Below are positions 1 to 6,112 of a DNA stretch of 8,310 bases, piece after piece. Origin of the DNA: Clostridia bacterium (GTDB taxonomy: Bacteria; Bacillota; Clostridia; Oscillospirales; CAG-272); assembly GCA_017556845.1 (NCBI GenBank), contig JAFYMA010000018.1:1-8310 (forward strand). Reading direction: 5' to 3'. The notes beneath the pieces were generated by a model. That model saw only the letters and a program-made list of their open reading frames with translations, did no database searches and was not told the DNA's origin. Position 1 is the stretch's first letter. The number at the start of each line of letters is the position of its first letter. Made by a program: the position numbers and the translations under genes.

Positions 1-322
1 CAACTACTATTACTCCGTTCGTGGACAGCTTTATTCCGAACGGCACGCCGCCGGGGATAACGTGGAGTCTGTCGTGGACAGACAGACTGACTGTCTTTAC
101 GTCTACGCCGAATACCGAAACCGTAGCGCTCGTTTTTTCATCGTCATCAGCTGCCGTTTTCAGTTGTACGAACGACGGCAGATCAGCACTTTCTCCGCAG
201 AAATACGAAATACTGTCGTCTATTGCGTTATCTGCGTATCCTGCCGATGCCGTAAAGCACGCCAGCAAAGCGAAGAAAACACCGAACAGCGCCCGTCCTG
301 CCTTGTATTTTATTCTATTCAT
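1..322 (-). CDS. spoIVB: SpoIVB, stage IV sporulation serine peptidase (N-terminal part, cut by window edge)
   Basis: Reverse-strand translation from the ATG at 322-320 stays open for 107 codons to the window edge. SpoIVB is a PDZ-containing S55 serine peptidase made in the forespore; in Bacillus it cleaves SpoIVFA and so releases pro-sigma-K processing in the mother cell. What is visible: a short basic N-terminus (MNRIKYKAGR), a hydrophobic segment at about residues 11-29 that should anchor or export the protein, a poorly conserved linker, then the family signature at about 87-107 (HVIPGGVPFGIKLSTNGV), which leads into the PDZ domain. The family is usually a little over 400 residues, so about a quarter is present and the catalytic residues lie outside. 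An AAGG lies about 10 nt upstream of the start. The ATG at 326-324 is not usable, because its frame stops after three codons. LLAC at residues 19-22 is a weak lipobox-like sequence, which I do not press. No sigma-F or sigma-G promoter could be placed with confidence. Confidence 0.88.
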   Translation of the reverse strand, partial: MNRIKYKAGRALFGVFFALLACFTASAGYADNAIDDSISYFCGESADLPSFVQLKTAADDDEKTSATVSVFGVDVKTVSLSVHDRLHVIPGGVPFGIKLSTNGVIVV

Positions 323-540
323 TCATTTTGAACCTTGCCTTTCCAAATCTGTATACTGTATTATTGACCGTATAAGAAAAATAATTCCTCGCCGCTTTGA
401 ACGGCATTATTATTTTTGACGCTTTCGAGCGTATTATCCGAAGAAAAAAATAATATGTTATCCAATTATTTATAAGCTGTCTGAAAATGCAGAAAAAGCC
501 TTTAAATAAACGATTTTTTGAAAAAAACGCACAAATGATA

Positions 541-569
541 TTTACAAATCTTTTTGTGCGTGATATAAT
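541..569 (+). promoter_or_regulatory. Sigma-A promoter with extended -10 for the PfkB-like gene
   Basis: The -35 box TTTACA (541-546, 5 of 6 matches) and the -10 box TATAAT (564-569, 6 of 6) are separated by 17 nt, and TGA at 561-563 gives an extended -10 (TGnTATAAT). Transcription should start near 576. This fixes the start codon of the next gene at 622, because the longer open frame beginning at 487 starts upstream of the promoter. Confidence 0.85.
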
Positions 570-573
570 TATT

Positions 574-601
574 ATAATAGCAATAAGGCTACTGCTATTA
601 T
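574..601 (+). other. 9-bp stem-loop at the extreme 5' end of the PfkB-like mRNA
   Basis: ATAATAGCA (574-582) is perfectly complementary to TGCTATTAT (593-601), leaving a 10-nt loop. It begins at about the predicted transcription start and ends 5 nt before the Shine-Dalgarno sequence AAAGGGG at 607-613. It is not followed by a U-tract, so it is not a terminator. A 5' stabilising hairpin is the simplest reading. Confidence 0.5.
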
Positions 602-621
602 TCGCGAAAGGGGTGTTTTTA

Positions 622-1557
622 ATGCATCGAATACTTACGATAAGCGGCGTATATATGTGCCTTCGGGCGTATGTCGGCAATATTCCTATGCGTTATCAGG
701 AAAAATACGGCGAGGGCTTCGAGTTTTTGCCGGGCGGAAAGGGCGTTGTGGCAGCCGCAGCGTTTTCTGCCTTGGGTGCTGACAGTATGCTTTGCGCAAA
801 AATGGCAAATGACGCAAACGGAAAAACACTGGCTGAATTTTTCAGTGCGGCAAACGTTTCCTGTCGTTACGAATCAAAGGCAAAAACGGATAAAACGGGT
901 TATCAGCTTACGATATTCGAAAACGATTCATCGTGGCGCACCGTAAAATTTGCGGGAGCAAATATGGCTCTTACTGCCGACGATGTTGAAAGTGCGTTCA
1001 CCTGTATGCCCGACGCCGTGTACATTCAAAAGGAAGTGCCGGACAAGATAATAATCGAAGCGTGCCGCCTTGCTCACGAAAAGGACATACCGATATTCTA
1101 TCAGCCGTGCGGTCCAAGAGGCGAGCTTACCCCTGCAATGCTCGGCGAATTGGAGATGTTTATCGTCGACGCCGAGGACGTTTTTTCATACAGCGGCGTT
1201 GAAATGAGGGACTTTGAAAGCTATCTTCAGGCGTGTATGGCACTTGAATCACGCGTCAGAGCAAAAAAATACGTTGTTCGTATCGACGACGAAAGAGGAA
1301 CGTTCATATACGACAGCAAATTCCATAACATCATAGAGCCTCATACGATAGCGACCGTTGACAAGGGAGGTGCGTTTGAGATATTCGGCGCTGCCACAGT
1401 TTGCGAATATCTGAAAAGCGGAAACTTCCGCAGAAGCGTAACGTACGGAAATATTGCCTATTCGCTTTCAGCTTCAAGGCTCGGCGACGTGGATTCTATT
1501 CCGACGGCAAACGAAATAGACGATCATATCAAAGAAAACGGTATTGATCTCGGTTAA
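622..1557 (+). CDS. PfkB/ribokinase-fold protein with degenerate active site (possible pseudokinase)
   Basis: 311 residues, the usual ribokinase length. The start at 622 is chosen because AAAGGGG lies 8 nt upstream and the promoter lies between it and the more distal ATG at 487. The fold is recognisable: PGGKG followed by an Ala-rich helix and LGAD (37-54) matches PfkB signature 1, and the C-terminal run RLGDVDSIPTANEI (286-299) matches the end of ribokinases. Key residues are changed. The sugar-binding N-x-D near residues 11-13 reads Y-M-C. The NPAP-like strand reads YQPC (160-163), and the NETE position reads DAED (183-186). The nucleotide-binding T-L-G reads R-I-D (220-222). The DTTGAGD motif reads DKGGAFE (247-253), with Glu at the catalytic Asp position and Phe in the anion hole. 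Family membership is clear and activity is doubtful. The gene lies 147 nt before guaB in the same direction and may be partly co-transcribed with it, since no terminator is evident between them. Confidence 0.8.
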   Translation: MHRILTISGVYMCLRAYVGNIPMRYQEKYGEGFEFLPGGKGVVAAAAFSALGADSMLCAKMANDANGKTLAEFFSAANVSCRYESKAKTDKTGYQLTIFENDSSWRTVKFAGANMALTADDVESAFTCMPDAVYIQKEVPDKIIIEACRLAHEKDIPIFYQPCGPRGELTPAMLGELEMFIVDAEDVFSYSGVEMRDFESYLQACMALESRVRAKKYVVRIDDERGTFIYDSKFHNIIEPHTIATVDKGGAFEIFGAATVCEYLKSGNFRRSVTYGNIAYSLSASRLGDVDSIPTANEIDDHIKENGIDLG

Positions 1558-1584
1558 AAAATTGTAAATAAAACGCAAGCTCGG

Positions 1585-1613
1585 TTGACAATTTTATATT
1601 GCACATATATAAT
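1585..1613 (+). promoter_or_regulatory. Perfect-consensus sigma-A promoter for guaB
   Basis: TTGACA (1585-1590), a 17-nt spacer and TATAAT (1608-1613) match the sigma-A consensus at all twelve positions. Transcription should begin near 1620, leaving a leader of about 85 nt before guaB. So strong a core promoter suggests that control, if any, acts by a repressor, by the initiating nucleotide or in the leader. Confidence 0.9.
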
Positions 1614-1634
1614 TATTATTTAATAAGCTAACAA

Positions 1635-1690
1635 CGCCGTTTGACATATGCCGGCGATTGTGTCTGAACGGTAAAATCAATTTGCGTCGG
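1635..1690 (+). promoter_or_regulatory. guaB leader with mutually exclusive hairpins
   Basis: Stem A pairs CGCCG (1635-1639) with CGGCG (1652-1656). Stem B pairs CCGTT (1637-1641) with AACGG (1667-1671), continued by GACA (1643-1646) with TGTC (1661-1664). They share 1637-1639, so only one can form. A third helix, CCGGCG (1651-1656) with CGTCGG (1685-1690, one G-U pair), would also compete with stem A and reaches the edge of the ribosome binding region. I do not recognise a known riboswitch class here; the purine riboswitch core was looked for and not seen. Confidence 0.35.
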
Positions 1691-1704
1691 AGAAGAGGTG
1701 TGGA

Positions 1705-3180
1705 ATGTTTAACTGTAACGAAAAGGATAAGTTTGTTAAAGAAGGCTTGACATTTGACGACGTGCTGCTTATACCTGCAAAAAGCGATATTTTGCCTGCG
1801 GATATAAATCTTGGCACAAGACTTACGAAAAAGATCTCTCTTAATATCCCGCTTATGAGTGCGGCAATGGATACCGTAACCGAATCAGGACTTGCTATTG
1901 CTATGGCAAGAGAGGGCGGTATAGGTATAATCCACAAGAATATGTCCATTGACATTCAGGCTGACGAGGTACAGCGCGTTAAGCGTTCCGAAAACGGAGT
2001 TATTACGGACCCGTTCTATCTCGGCGCGGAAAACTACGTTTACGAGGCAGATGCTCTTATGAAAAAATATCGCATTTCGGGCGTTCCGATATGCGATGAA
2101 AATAAAACCCTCATAGGCATCATCACCAACAGAGATATGCGTTTTCTCGTAGATCATAACGTAAAGATAAAGGACGTTATGACGAGAGAAAACCTTGTTA
2201 CAGCTCCCAAGGGCACGAATCTTTCGCAGGCTCAGGAGATACTCAGAAAGCATAAGATCGAAAAGCTTCCTATCGTGGATGAAAACGGCAAGCTGACAGG
2301 TCTTATAACGATAAAGGACATTGAAAAGGCACAGAAATATCCAAATTCCGCAAAGGACGCATCGGGCAGACTTCTCGTAGGCGCGGCTATCGGTGTAACG
2401 AATGACGTTCTTGAAAGAGCGGGAAAGCTTCTTACGGCAGGAGCAGACGTTCTTGTGCTTGACTCGGCTCACGGTCATTCCGCAGGCATTATAAGCTGCG
2501 TTGAAAGGATCAAAAACGCATTTCCCGATTGTCAGCTTATTGCAGGTAATATCGCTACTGCTGCAGCAGCGCACGATCTTATTTCCGCAGGTGCTGACGC
2601 AGTAAAGGTCGGCATAGGCCCCGGCTCTATATGCACGACGAGAATTATCGCAGGCATCGGCGTACCGCAGGTAACGGCTATATACGACGTTGCGTGTGAG
2701 GCTGATAAATACGGTATTCCGGTTATCGCAGACGGCGGTATCAAATACAGCGGCGACTGCGTAAAATCAATTGCGGCAGGTGCTGAGGTCGTAATGATCG
2801 GCTCACTGTTTGCAGGCTGCGAGGAAAGCCCCGGCGACTGCGAGATATTCCAGGGCAGACGCTTCAAGGTATACAGAGGCATGGGCTCGCTTGCGGCTAT
2901 GGAAAAGGGATCTAAGGACAGATACTTCAAGCAGGGCAACAAAAAGCTCGTTCCCGAGGGAGTTGAGGGAAGAGTTCCTTTCAAAGGTCCGCTTGCCGAT
3001 ACAATATATCAGCTCGTAGGCGGCTTGCGCTCAGGTATGGGATACTGCGGAGCGCACACGGTTGCAGAGCTTCGTGAAAACGGACAGTTTATAAGGATCA
3101 CAGGAGCAGGCTTGCGTGAATCGCATCCTCACGACATCAGCATTACGAAGGAAGCACCCAACTACAGCGTACAGGGCTGA
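1705..3180 (+). CDS. guaB: IMP dehydrogenase
   Basis: Oxidises IMP to XMP with NAD+, the first committed step of GMP synthesis, in the cytosol. At 491 residues it has standard bacterial length. It opens with the conserved FDDVLLIPAKSDILP (17-31), then the first part of the TIM barrel with MSAAMDTVTE (51-60). Two CBS domains (about 98-210) are inserted in the barrel, with GVPICDENKTLIGIITNRD and KLPIVDENGKLTGLITIKD as the repeat signatures. The catalytic loop GIGPGSICTTR (303-313) carries the thioimidate cysteine Cys310 and the K+ site. The flap holds the Arg406-Tyr407 pair (DRYFKQ) that activates water, and the end carries ESHPHD (472-477). An AAGAGGTG sequence lies just before the ATG. The gene has its own promoter and leads an operon with the nucleotidylyltransferase and galE. 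All active-site motifs I could check are intact. Confidence 0.97.
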   Translation: MFNCNEKDKFVKEGLTFDDVLLIPAKSDILPADINLGTRLTKKISLNIPLMSAAMDTVTESGLAIAMAREGGIGIIHKNMSIDIQADEVQRVKRSENGVITDPFYLGAENYVYEADALMKKYRISGVPICDENKTLIGIITNRDMRFLVDHNVKIKDVMTRENLVTAPKGTNLSQAQEILRKHKIEKLPIVDENGKLTGLITIKDIEKAQKYPNSAKDASGRLLVGAAIGVTNDVLERAGKLLTAGADVLVLDSAHGHSAGIISCVERIKNAFPDCQLIAGNIATAAAAHDLISAGADAVKVGIGPGSICTTRIIAGIGVPQVTAIYDVACEADKYGIPVIADGGIKYSGDCVKSIAAGAEVVMIGSLFAGCEESPGDCEIFQGRRFKVYRGMGSLAAMEKGSKDRYFKQGNKKLVPEGVEGRVPFKGPLADTIYQLVGGLRSGMGYCGAHTVAELRENGQFIRITGAGLRESHPHDISITKEAPNYSVQG

Positions 3181-3259
3181 TTGATGCTCACAAAGCTGTA
3201 AATTATGAATAAAAGATCGGTTTTTCCGATAATACTAATGTTGAAAGGTTATTTTTGAA

Positions 3260-4156
3260 ATGACGCTTGTTATTATGGCAGCGGGCATGGGATCACGCTA
3301 CGGCGGCTTGAAGCAGATAGATCCCATCGGCCCCAGCGGAGAGTTTATAGTTGACTATTCTGTATATGACGCAATAAAGGCAGGCTTTACAAAGATCGTT
3401 TTCGTTATCAAAAAGGAAAACGAGGAGATATTCAGACAGACAGTAGGATCACGTATAAAGGGTATAAAGGTCGCATACGCATTTCAGGACGTAAACGATC
3501 TGCCCAATAGCTACGTGTGCCCTGAAACGAGGGTCAAGCCCTGGGGAACGGGACACGCAGTTCTTTGCGCCAGAAATGAGGTTGACGGCGGATTTGCCGT
3601 TATAAACGCCGATGATTTCTACGGCAGAGAATCGTTTGAGCTTCTTGCAAAGCATATTAAAAATGCGGAAAAGGGAAGCTATTGTATGATAGGATACAAC
3701 GTATCCAATACGATAACCGAAAACGGCACCGTTTCAAGAGGTGTGTGCGAGGTTAACGGCGGAAAGTTATCCGACGTTGTTGAGCGTAAGAAGATACAGC
3801 GTATGGACGGAGAGATAAAGTATTTCGATGAGGAATGCGACACGTGGGTATCAATACCCGAAAATGCAGTCGTTTCAATGAACTGCTGGGGCTTTGCAAA
3901 GGATTTCTTTGACGAGCTTGAAAGCGGATTTTCCGATTTTCTGAGGGAAAATATAGACACCGAAAAGAACGAGTATTTCCTGCCGTTCGTCGTTCAGGCG
4001 CAGATGAAGCGCGGAGACTGTACGGTAGACGTGTTCACGACTTCGGGCAAATGGTACGGCGTTACATACAAGGAAGACAGACAGTCAGTTGTTGATTCAA
4101 TAAGAAAAATGGCTGAAAGCGGCGAATATCCGCTCGATCTGTGGGGAAATAAATAA
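3260..4156 (+). CDS. Sugar-phosphate nucleotidylyltransferase family protein (GT-A fold NTP transferase)
   Basis: 298 residues. The N-terminus MAAGMGSRYGGLKQIDP (6-22) is the nucleotide-binding and pyrophosphorylase loop, with G9-x-G11-S-R13 and Lys18. PWGTGHA (94-100) is the usual nucleobase and phosphate contact. NADDFYG (116-122) supplies the metal-binding Asp of a GT-A fold. The family joins a hexose 1-phosphate to an NTP, releasing pyrophosphate. The sequence differs from classical GalU in the N-terminal loop and in spacing, so the substrate cannot be read off. Placement 18 nt before galE suggests UDP-glucose or a related UDP-sugar, which is inference. The start is preceded by AAAGG 11 nt upstream. 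The 79-nt gap after guaB contains only a 5-bp hairpin (3216-3230) without a U-tract, so read-through from the guaB promoter is likely. Confidence 0.85.
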   Translation: MTLVIMAAGMGSRYGGLKQIDPIGPSGEFIVDYSVYDAIKAGFTKIVFVIKKENEEIFRQTVGSRIKGIKVAYAFQDVNDLPNSYVCPETRVKPWGTGHAVLCARNEVDGGFAVINADDFYGRESFELLAKHIKNAEKGSYCMIGYNVSNTITENGTVSRGVCEVNGGKLSDVVERKKIQRMDGEIKYFDEECDTWVSIPENAVVSMNCWGFAKDFFDELESGFSDFLRENIDTEKNEYFLPFVVQAQMKRGDCTVDVFTTSGKWYGVTYKEDRQSVVDSIRKMAESGEYPLDLWGNK

Positions 4157-4174
4157 GGAAGGCTTGGTCTTTTT

Positions 4175-5188
4175 ATGGCTGTTTTAGTTGCGGGCGGCGC
4201 AGGATTTATCGGATCTCATACGAGCGTTGAGCTTCTTGAGCGAGGCGATGATATCGTAATAGCGGATAACTTTTCCAACAGTAAGCCTGAGGTGCTCAAC
4301 AGAATAAAGAAAATAACGGGCAAGGAGCTTACGTTCTGCCTTGCCGATCTGTGTAATTACGAAGAAGTAGACGGGATATTTGCAAAATACAGTATAGATT
4401 CGGTTATTCATTTTGCAGGCTACAAGGCTGTCGGCGAAAGCGTTGCAAAGCCGCTTATGTATTATGAAAACAACCTTATATCGACCTTCAATATTCTGAA
4501 GGCTATGAAGAAATACGGTTGCAATAAGCTCGTATTTTCATCATCTGCAACGGTATACGGTATTCCGAAGACTGTGCCGATAAACGAGGAATTTCCTCTG
4601 TCGGCAATAAACCCATACGGACAGACGAAGCTTATGATAGAGAATATCCTCAGAGATTGCTGCAATGCAGACAATGAGCTTTCCGTCGTCCTTCTCAGAT
4701 ATTTCAATCCCATCGGCGCTCACGAAAGCGGTCTTATAGGCGAAGATCCTAAGGGTATTCCGAACAATCTTATGCCGTATATTATGAAGGTAGCATCGGG
4801 CGCTTTGCCTCATCTTAACGTATTCGGCGACGATTATCCGACGAAGGACGGAAGCGGTGTGCGTGATTATATTCACGTCGTTGACCTTGCAAAAGGCCAC
4901 CTCTGCGCTCTTGATTATATGAAGAATAACAAAGGCGTTCTTGCGGTAAATCTCGGAACGGGCAACGGATACAGCGTTTTTGAGATGGTAAAGGCGTACG
5001 AAAAGGCGTCGGGCGTAAAAATACCGCTCGTCGTAACGCAAAGACGTGCCGGAGACGCGGCAGAATGCTACGCTGATCCTGCAAAGGCTAAAGAGATATT
5101 GGGTTGGTCTGCACAGTACGGCATCGACCGTATGTGTGACGATGCCGTAAGATGGCAAACGAACAATCCCAACGGTTACGATTGCTGA
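4175..5188 (+). CDS. galE: UDP-glucose 4-epimerase
   Basis: 337 residues, nearly the length of the E. coli enzyme. It interconverts UDP-glucose and UDP-galactose with tightly bound NAD+ (Leloir pathway; galactosylated envelope polymers). This is an extended short-chain dehydrogenase: the NAD-binding GGAGFIG (7-13), Asp31-Asn32 after the second strand, HFAGYKAVGESV (79-90), SSSATVYG (122-129) with catalytic Ser124, and the Tyr148-x3-Lys152 pair in NPYGQTK. RYFNPIGAHESGLIGE and GSGVRDYIHVVDLA are the substrate-binding and C-terminal signatures of GalE rather than of other NDP-sugar epimerases. AAGGAAGG (4155-4162), lying partly in the stop codon of the preceding gene, is the ribosome binding site, 12 nt from the ATG. 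It is last in the guaB operon, with about 190 nt of 3' UTR before the hairpin at 5376. Confidence 0.95.
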   Translation: MAVLVAGGAGFIGSHTSVELLERGDDIVIADNFSNSKPEVLNRIKKITGKELTFCLADLCNYEEVDGIFAKYSIDSVIHFAGYKAVGESVAKPLMYYENNLISTFNILKAMKKYGCNKLVFSSSATVYGIPKTVPINEEFPLSAINPYGQTKLMIENILRDCCNADNELSVVLLRYFNPIGAHESGLIGEDPKGIPNNLMPYIMKVASGALPHLNVFGDDYPTKDGSGVRDYIHVVDLAKGHLCALDYMKNNKGVLAVNLGTGNGYSVFEMVKAYEKASGVKIPLVVTQRRAGDAAECYADPAKAKEILGWSAQYGIDRMCDDAVRWQTNNPNGYDC

Positions 5189-5373
5189 GAATTACAGTCT
5201 GAATGACCGCACAGATCGCCCGAAAGGCATTTGAAATCGTCACAGCTTCCGACAGGACGCTGCATTACGACGCTGAAGCCAAGTCTTTCGCAGAATTTTT
5301 GCGATATTTCGTATTCCTCTGTCGCTTTTTCCTTTGACGGCTGAGGAAATACGGTGTTTCTGTCAATATACAA
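5176..5373 (-). CDS. Possible small cysteine-rich protein, TTG start (unrecognised; may be a 3' gene remnant)
   Basis: A 65-codon frame begins with TTG at 5373-5371 and ends antisense to the last 13 nt of galE. I do not recognise it. For coding: its codons resemble those of the neighbours (GAC, GGC, TTC, AGA, TCG; no CTA, GGG or CGG), and the product looks protein-like, with a charged helix (SKEKATEEYEISQKFCERLG) and then a hydrophilic tail with Cys44, Cys49, Cys55 and Cys60. That gives C-x4-C-x5-C-x4-C, suited to a metal or cluster. GGGAG (complement of 5383-5387) lies 9 nt before the TTG. Against: there is no ATG, an in-frame stop lies three codons upstream, the GGGAG is buried in a hairpin that looks like a terminator, and no promoter is evident. 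It could be a real small gene, the tail of a decayed gene, or chance. Confidence 0.3.
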   Translation of the reverse strand: MYIDRNTVFPQPSKEKATEEYEISQKFCERLGFSVVMQRPVGSCDDFKCLSGDLCGHSDCNSQQS

Positions 5374-5375
5374 AT

Positions 5376-5417
5376 AAAATCACTCCCGTGTGTAGTATTC
5401 ACGCAGGGAGTGATTTT
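5376..5417. terminator. Bidirectional rho-independent terminator between converging operons
   Basis: AAAATCACTCCC (5376-5387) is perfectly complementary to GGGAGTGATTTT (5406-5417), a 12-bp stem with an 18-nt loop, flanked by T-rich sequence on both strands (plus: TTTTTATT from 5414; minus: TTTTATTTG). It closes the guaB-galE transcript on the plus strand. On the minus strand it begins at the stop codon of the TtcA-like gene and closes the pyr operon. On the minus strand its distal arm also contains GGGAGTG ahead of the small TTG frame. Confidence 0.87.
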
Positions 5418-6112
5418 TATTCGTTTTTATTGATCTTGGATATCGCCGTCATAATTCTGTGATTCGTTCCGCGGCTTATTCTGTCGGTTTCCTGTATTAT
5501 CTGCCGAACTGCCTGACGCTGAGTCTTTTTATCGTAAGGGCAAAGACTTTTGCATATCGGAAGATGACAGCTTTCAATAAGCTGCGTGCAGAGCTTTTCG
5601 GGCAGCTCGTAAAACGGGCGGATCACCTTGATAGTTTCGTATTCTGTCAACGGTAAAAACGATTCGATCTTTCCGTTATATAAAAGATTTAACAAGACCG
5701 TTTGTGCCGCATCGTCCTGCGTGTGTGCAAGAGCTATGGAATTACATCCCATTTCGAGCGCCGTATCGCACAGAATACGTCTTCGTATCCGTGAGCATAC
5801 GGCACACGGATCGTCATTTCTGTCAGCAATATCGGCTATCTGTGTTTTTACTATTTTGTATTCTATGCCGAGATCCTTGCAAAGCTGCTCCATTTCCTCA
5901 TAGCTTGCGTCCTTGTACCCGTTGTCTACCGTTATGGCACAAAGCGAAAATTGACTTGGATAAAATGACGAAAGCCGTGTAAGGGCGTAAAGCATAGATA
6001 CGGAATCCTTTCCGCCGGACAGCCCCACGGCGATCTTGTCGCGGGGCTGTATCATTCCGTATTTTTGTACGCACGATCTTGTTTTGCTCAAAACGAGCTT
6101 TAAAACGTCCAT
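5417..6112 (-). CDS. TtcA-like PP-loop ATPase (probable tRNA thiolation family)
   Basis: 231 residues. SGGKDS (32-37) is the PP-loop that binds ATP and adenylates the target base. CAVC at 103-106, followed by SRIRRRIL, matches the TtcA cysteine pair that holds an Fe-S cluster. ALAHTQDDAAQTVLLNLLYNGKI (127-149) is the typical TtcA segment after it, and LPICKSLCPYDKKTQRQ (184-200) aligns with the C-terminal region carrying the third cluster cysteine, most likely Cys191 (Cys187 is nearby). In E. coli TtcA makes 2-thiocytidine at tRNA position 32. Clostridial homologues are shorter, and I cannot tell whether they have the same target. It lacks the C-terminal domains of TilS. The ATG overlaps the pyrE stop by one base (TGATG), so its translation is probably coupled to pyrE and it is the last gene of the operon. 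Family confident, exact substrate not. Confidence 0.82.
   Translation of the reverse strand: MDVLKLVLSKTRSCVQKYGMIQPRDKIAVGLSGGKDSVSMLYALTRLSSFYPSQFSLCAITVDNGYKDASYEEMEQLCKDLGIEYKIVKTQIADIADRNDDPCAVCSRIRRRILCDTALEMGCNSIALAHTQDDAAQTVLLNLLYNGKIESFLPLTEYETIKVIRPFYELPEKLCTQLIESCHLPICKSLCPYDKKTQRQAVRQIIQETDRISRGTNHRIMTAISKINKNE

Larger units (their letters stand above)
323..621. other. Divergent intergenic region between spoIVB and the PfkB-like gene
   Basis: No convincing gene is seen here; the open frames that cross it are out of step with both neighbours and lack ribosome binding sites. It holds AT-rich tracts at about 507-530 that could act as an UP element, the plus-strand sigma-A promoter at 541-569 and a 5'-UTR hairpin at 574-601. 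It must also contain the spoIVB promoter on the minus strand, for which I found no clear match. Confidence 0.7.

Noticed and set aside
391..417. GCCG/CGGC hairpin followed by a T-rich stretch, and the nearby ACGCT-TTCG-AGCGT hairpin at 419-432
   Set aside because: Stems of 4 and 5 bp are too weak to call as terminators, and no plus-strand gene upstream needs one.
21..419. Plus-strand open frame of 132 codons at the left end
   Set aside because: It is antisense to the recognisable SpoIVB frame, lacks a ribosome binding site and its product has no recognisable features.
315..680. Minus-strand open frame of 121 codons between spoIVB and the PfkB-like gene
   Set aside because: Its sequence is rich in Ile, Tyr and Arg as expected from AT-rich non-coding DNA; it covers the plus-strand promoter and the start of the PfkB-like gene and has no ribosome binding site.
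1885..2574. Long minus-strand open frame of 229 codons inside guaB
   Set aside because: It is fully antisense to a gene with intact IMP dehydrogenase motifs and has no supporting signals; a codon-bias shadow.
3181..3209. Possible internal promoter TTGATG, 17 nt, TATGAA before the nucleotidylyltransferase
   Set aside because: Only 4 of 6 matches in each box, which is common by chance in AT-rich spacers.
4541..5158. Minus-strand open frame of 205 codons inside galE
   Set aside because: Antisense to galE with all catalytic motifs; its product is rich in Arg, Tyr and Val with no domain signature.
5203..5337. Plus-strand frame of 44 codons after galE (begins MTAQIARKAF)
   Set aside because: No ribosome binding site, and it uses CGA and CTC codons that are rare in the neighbours; the opposite strand looks more coding-like.
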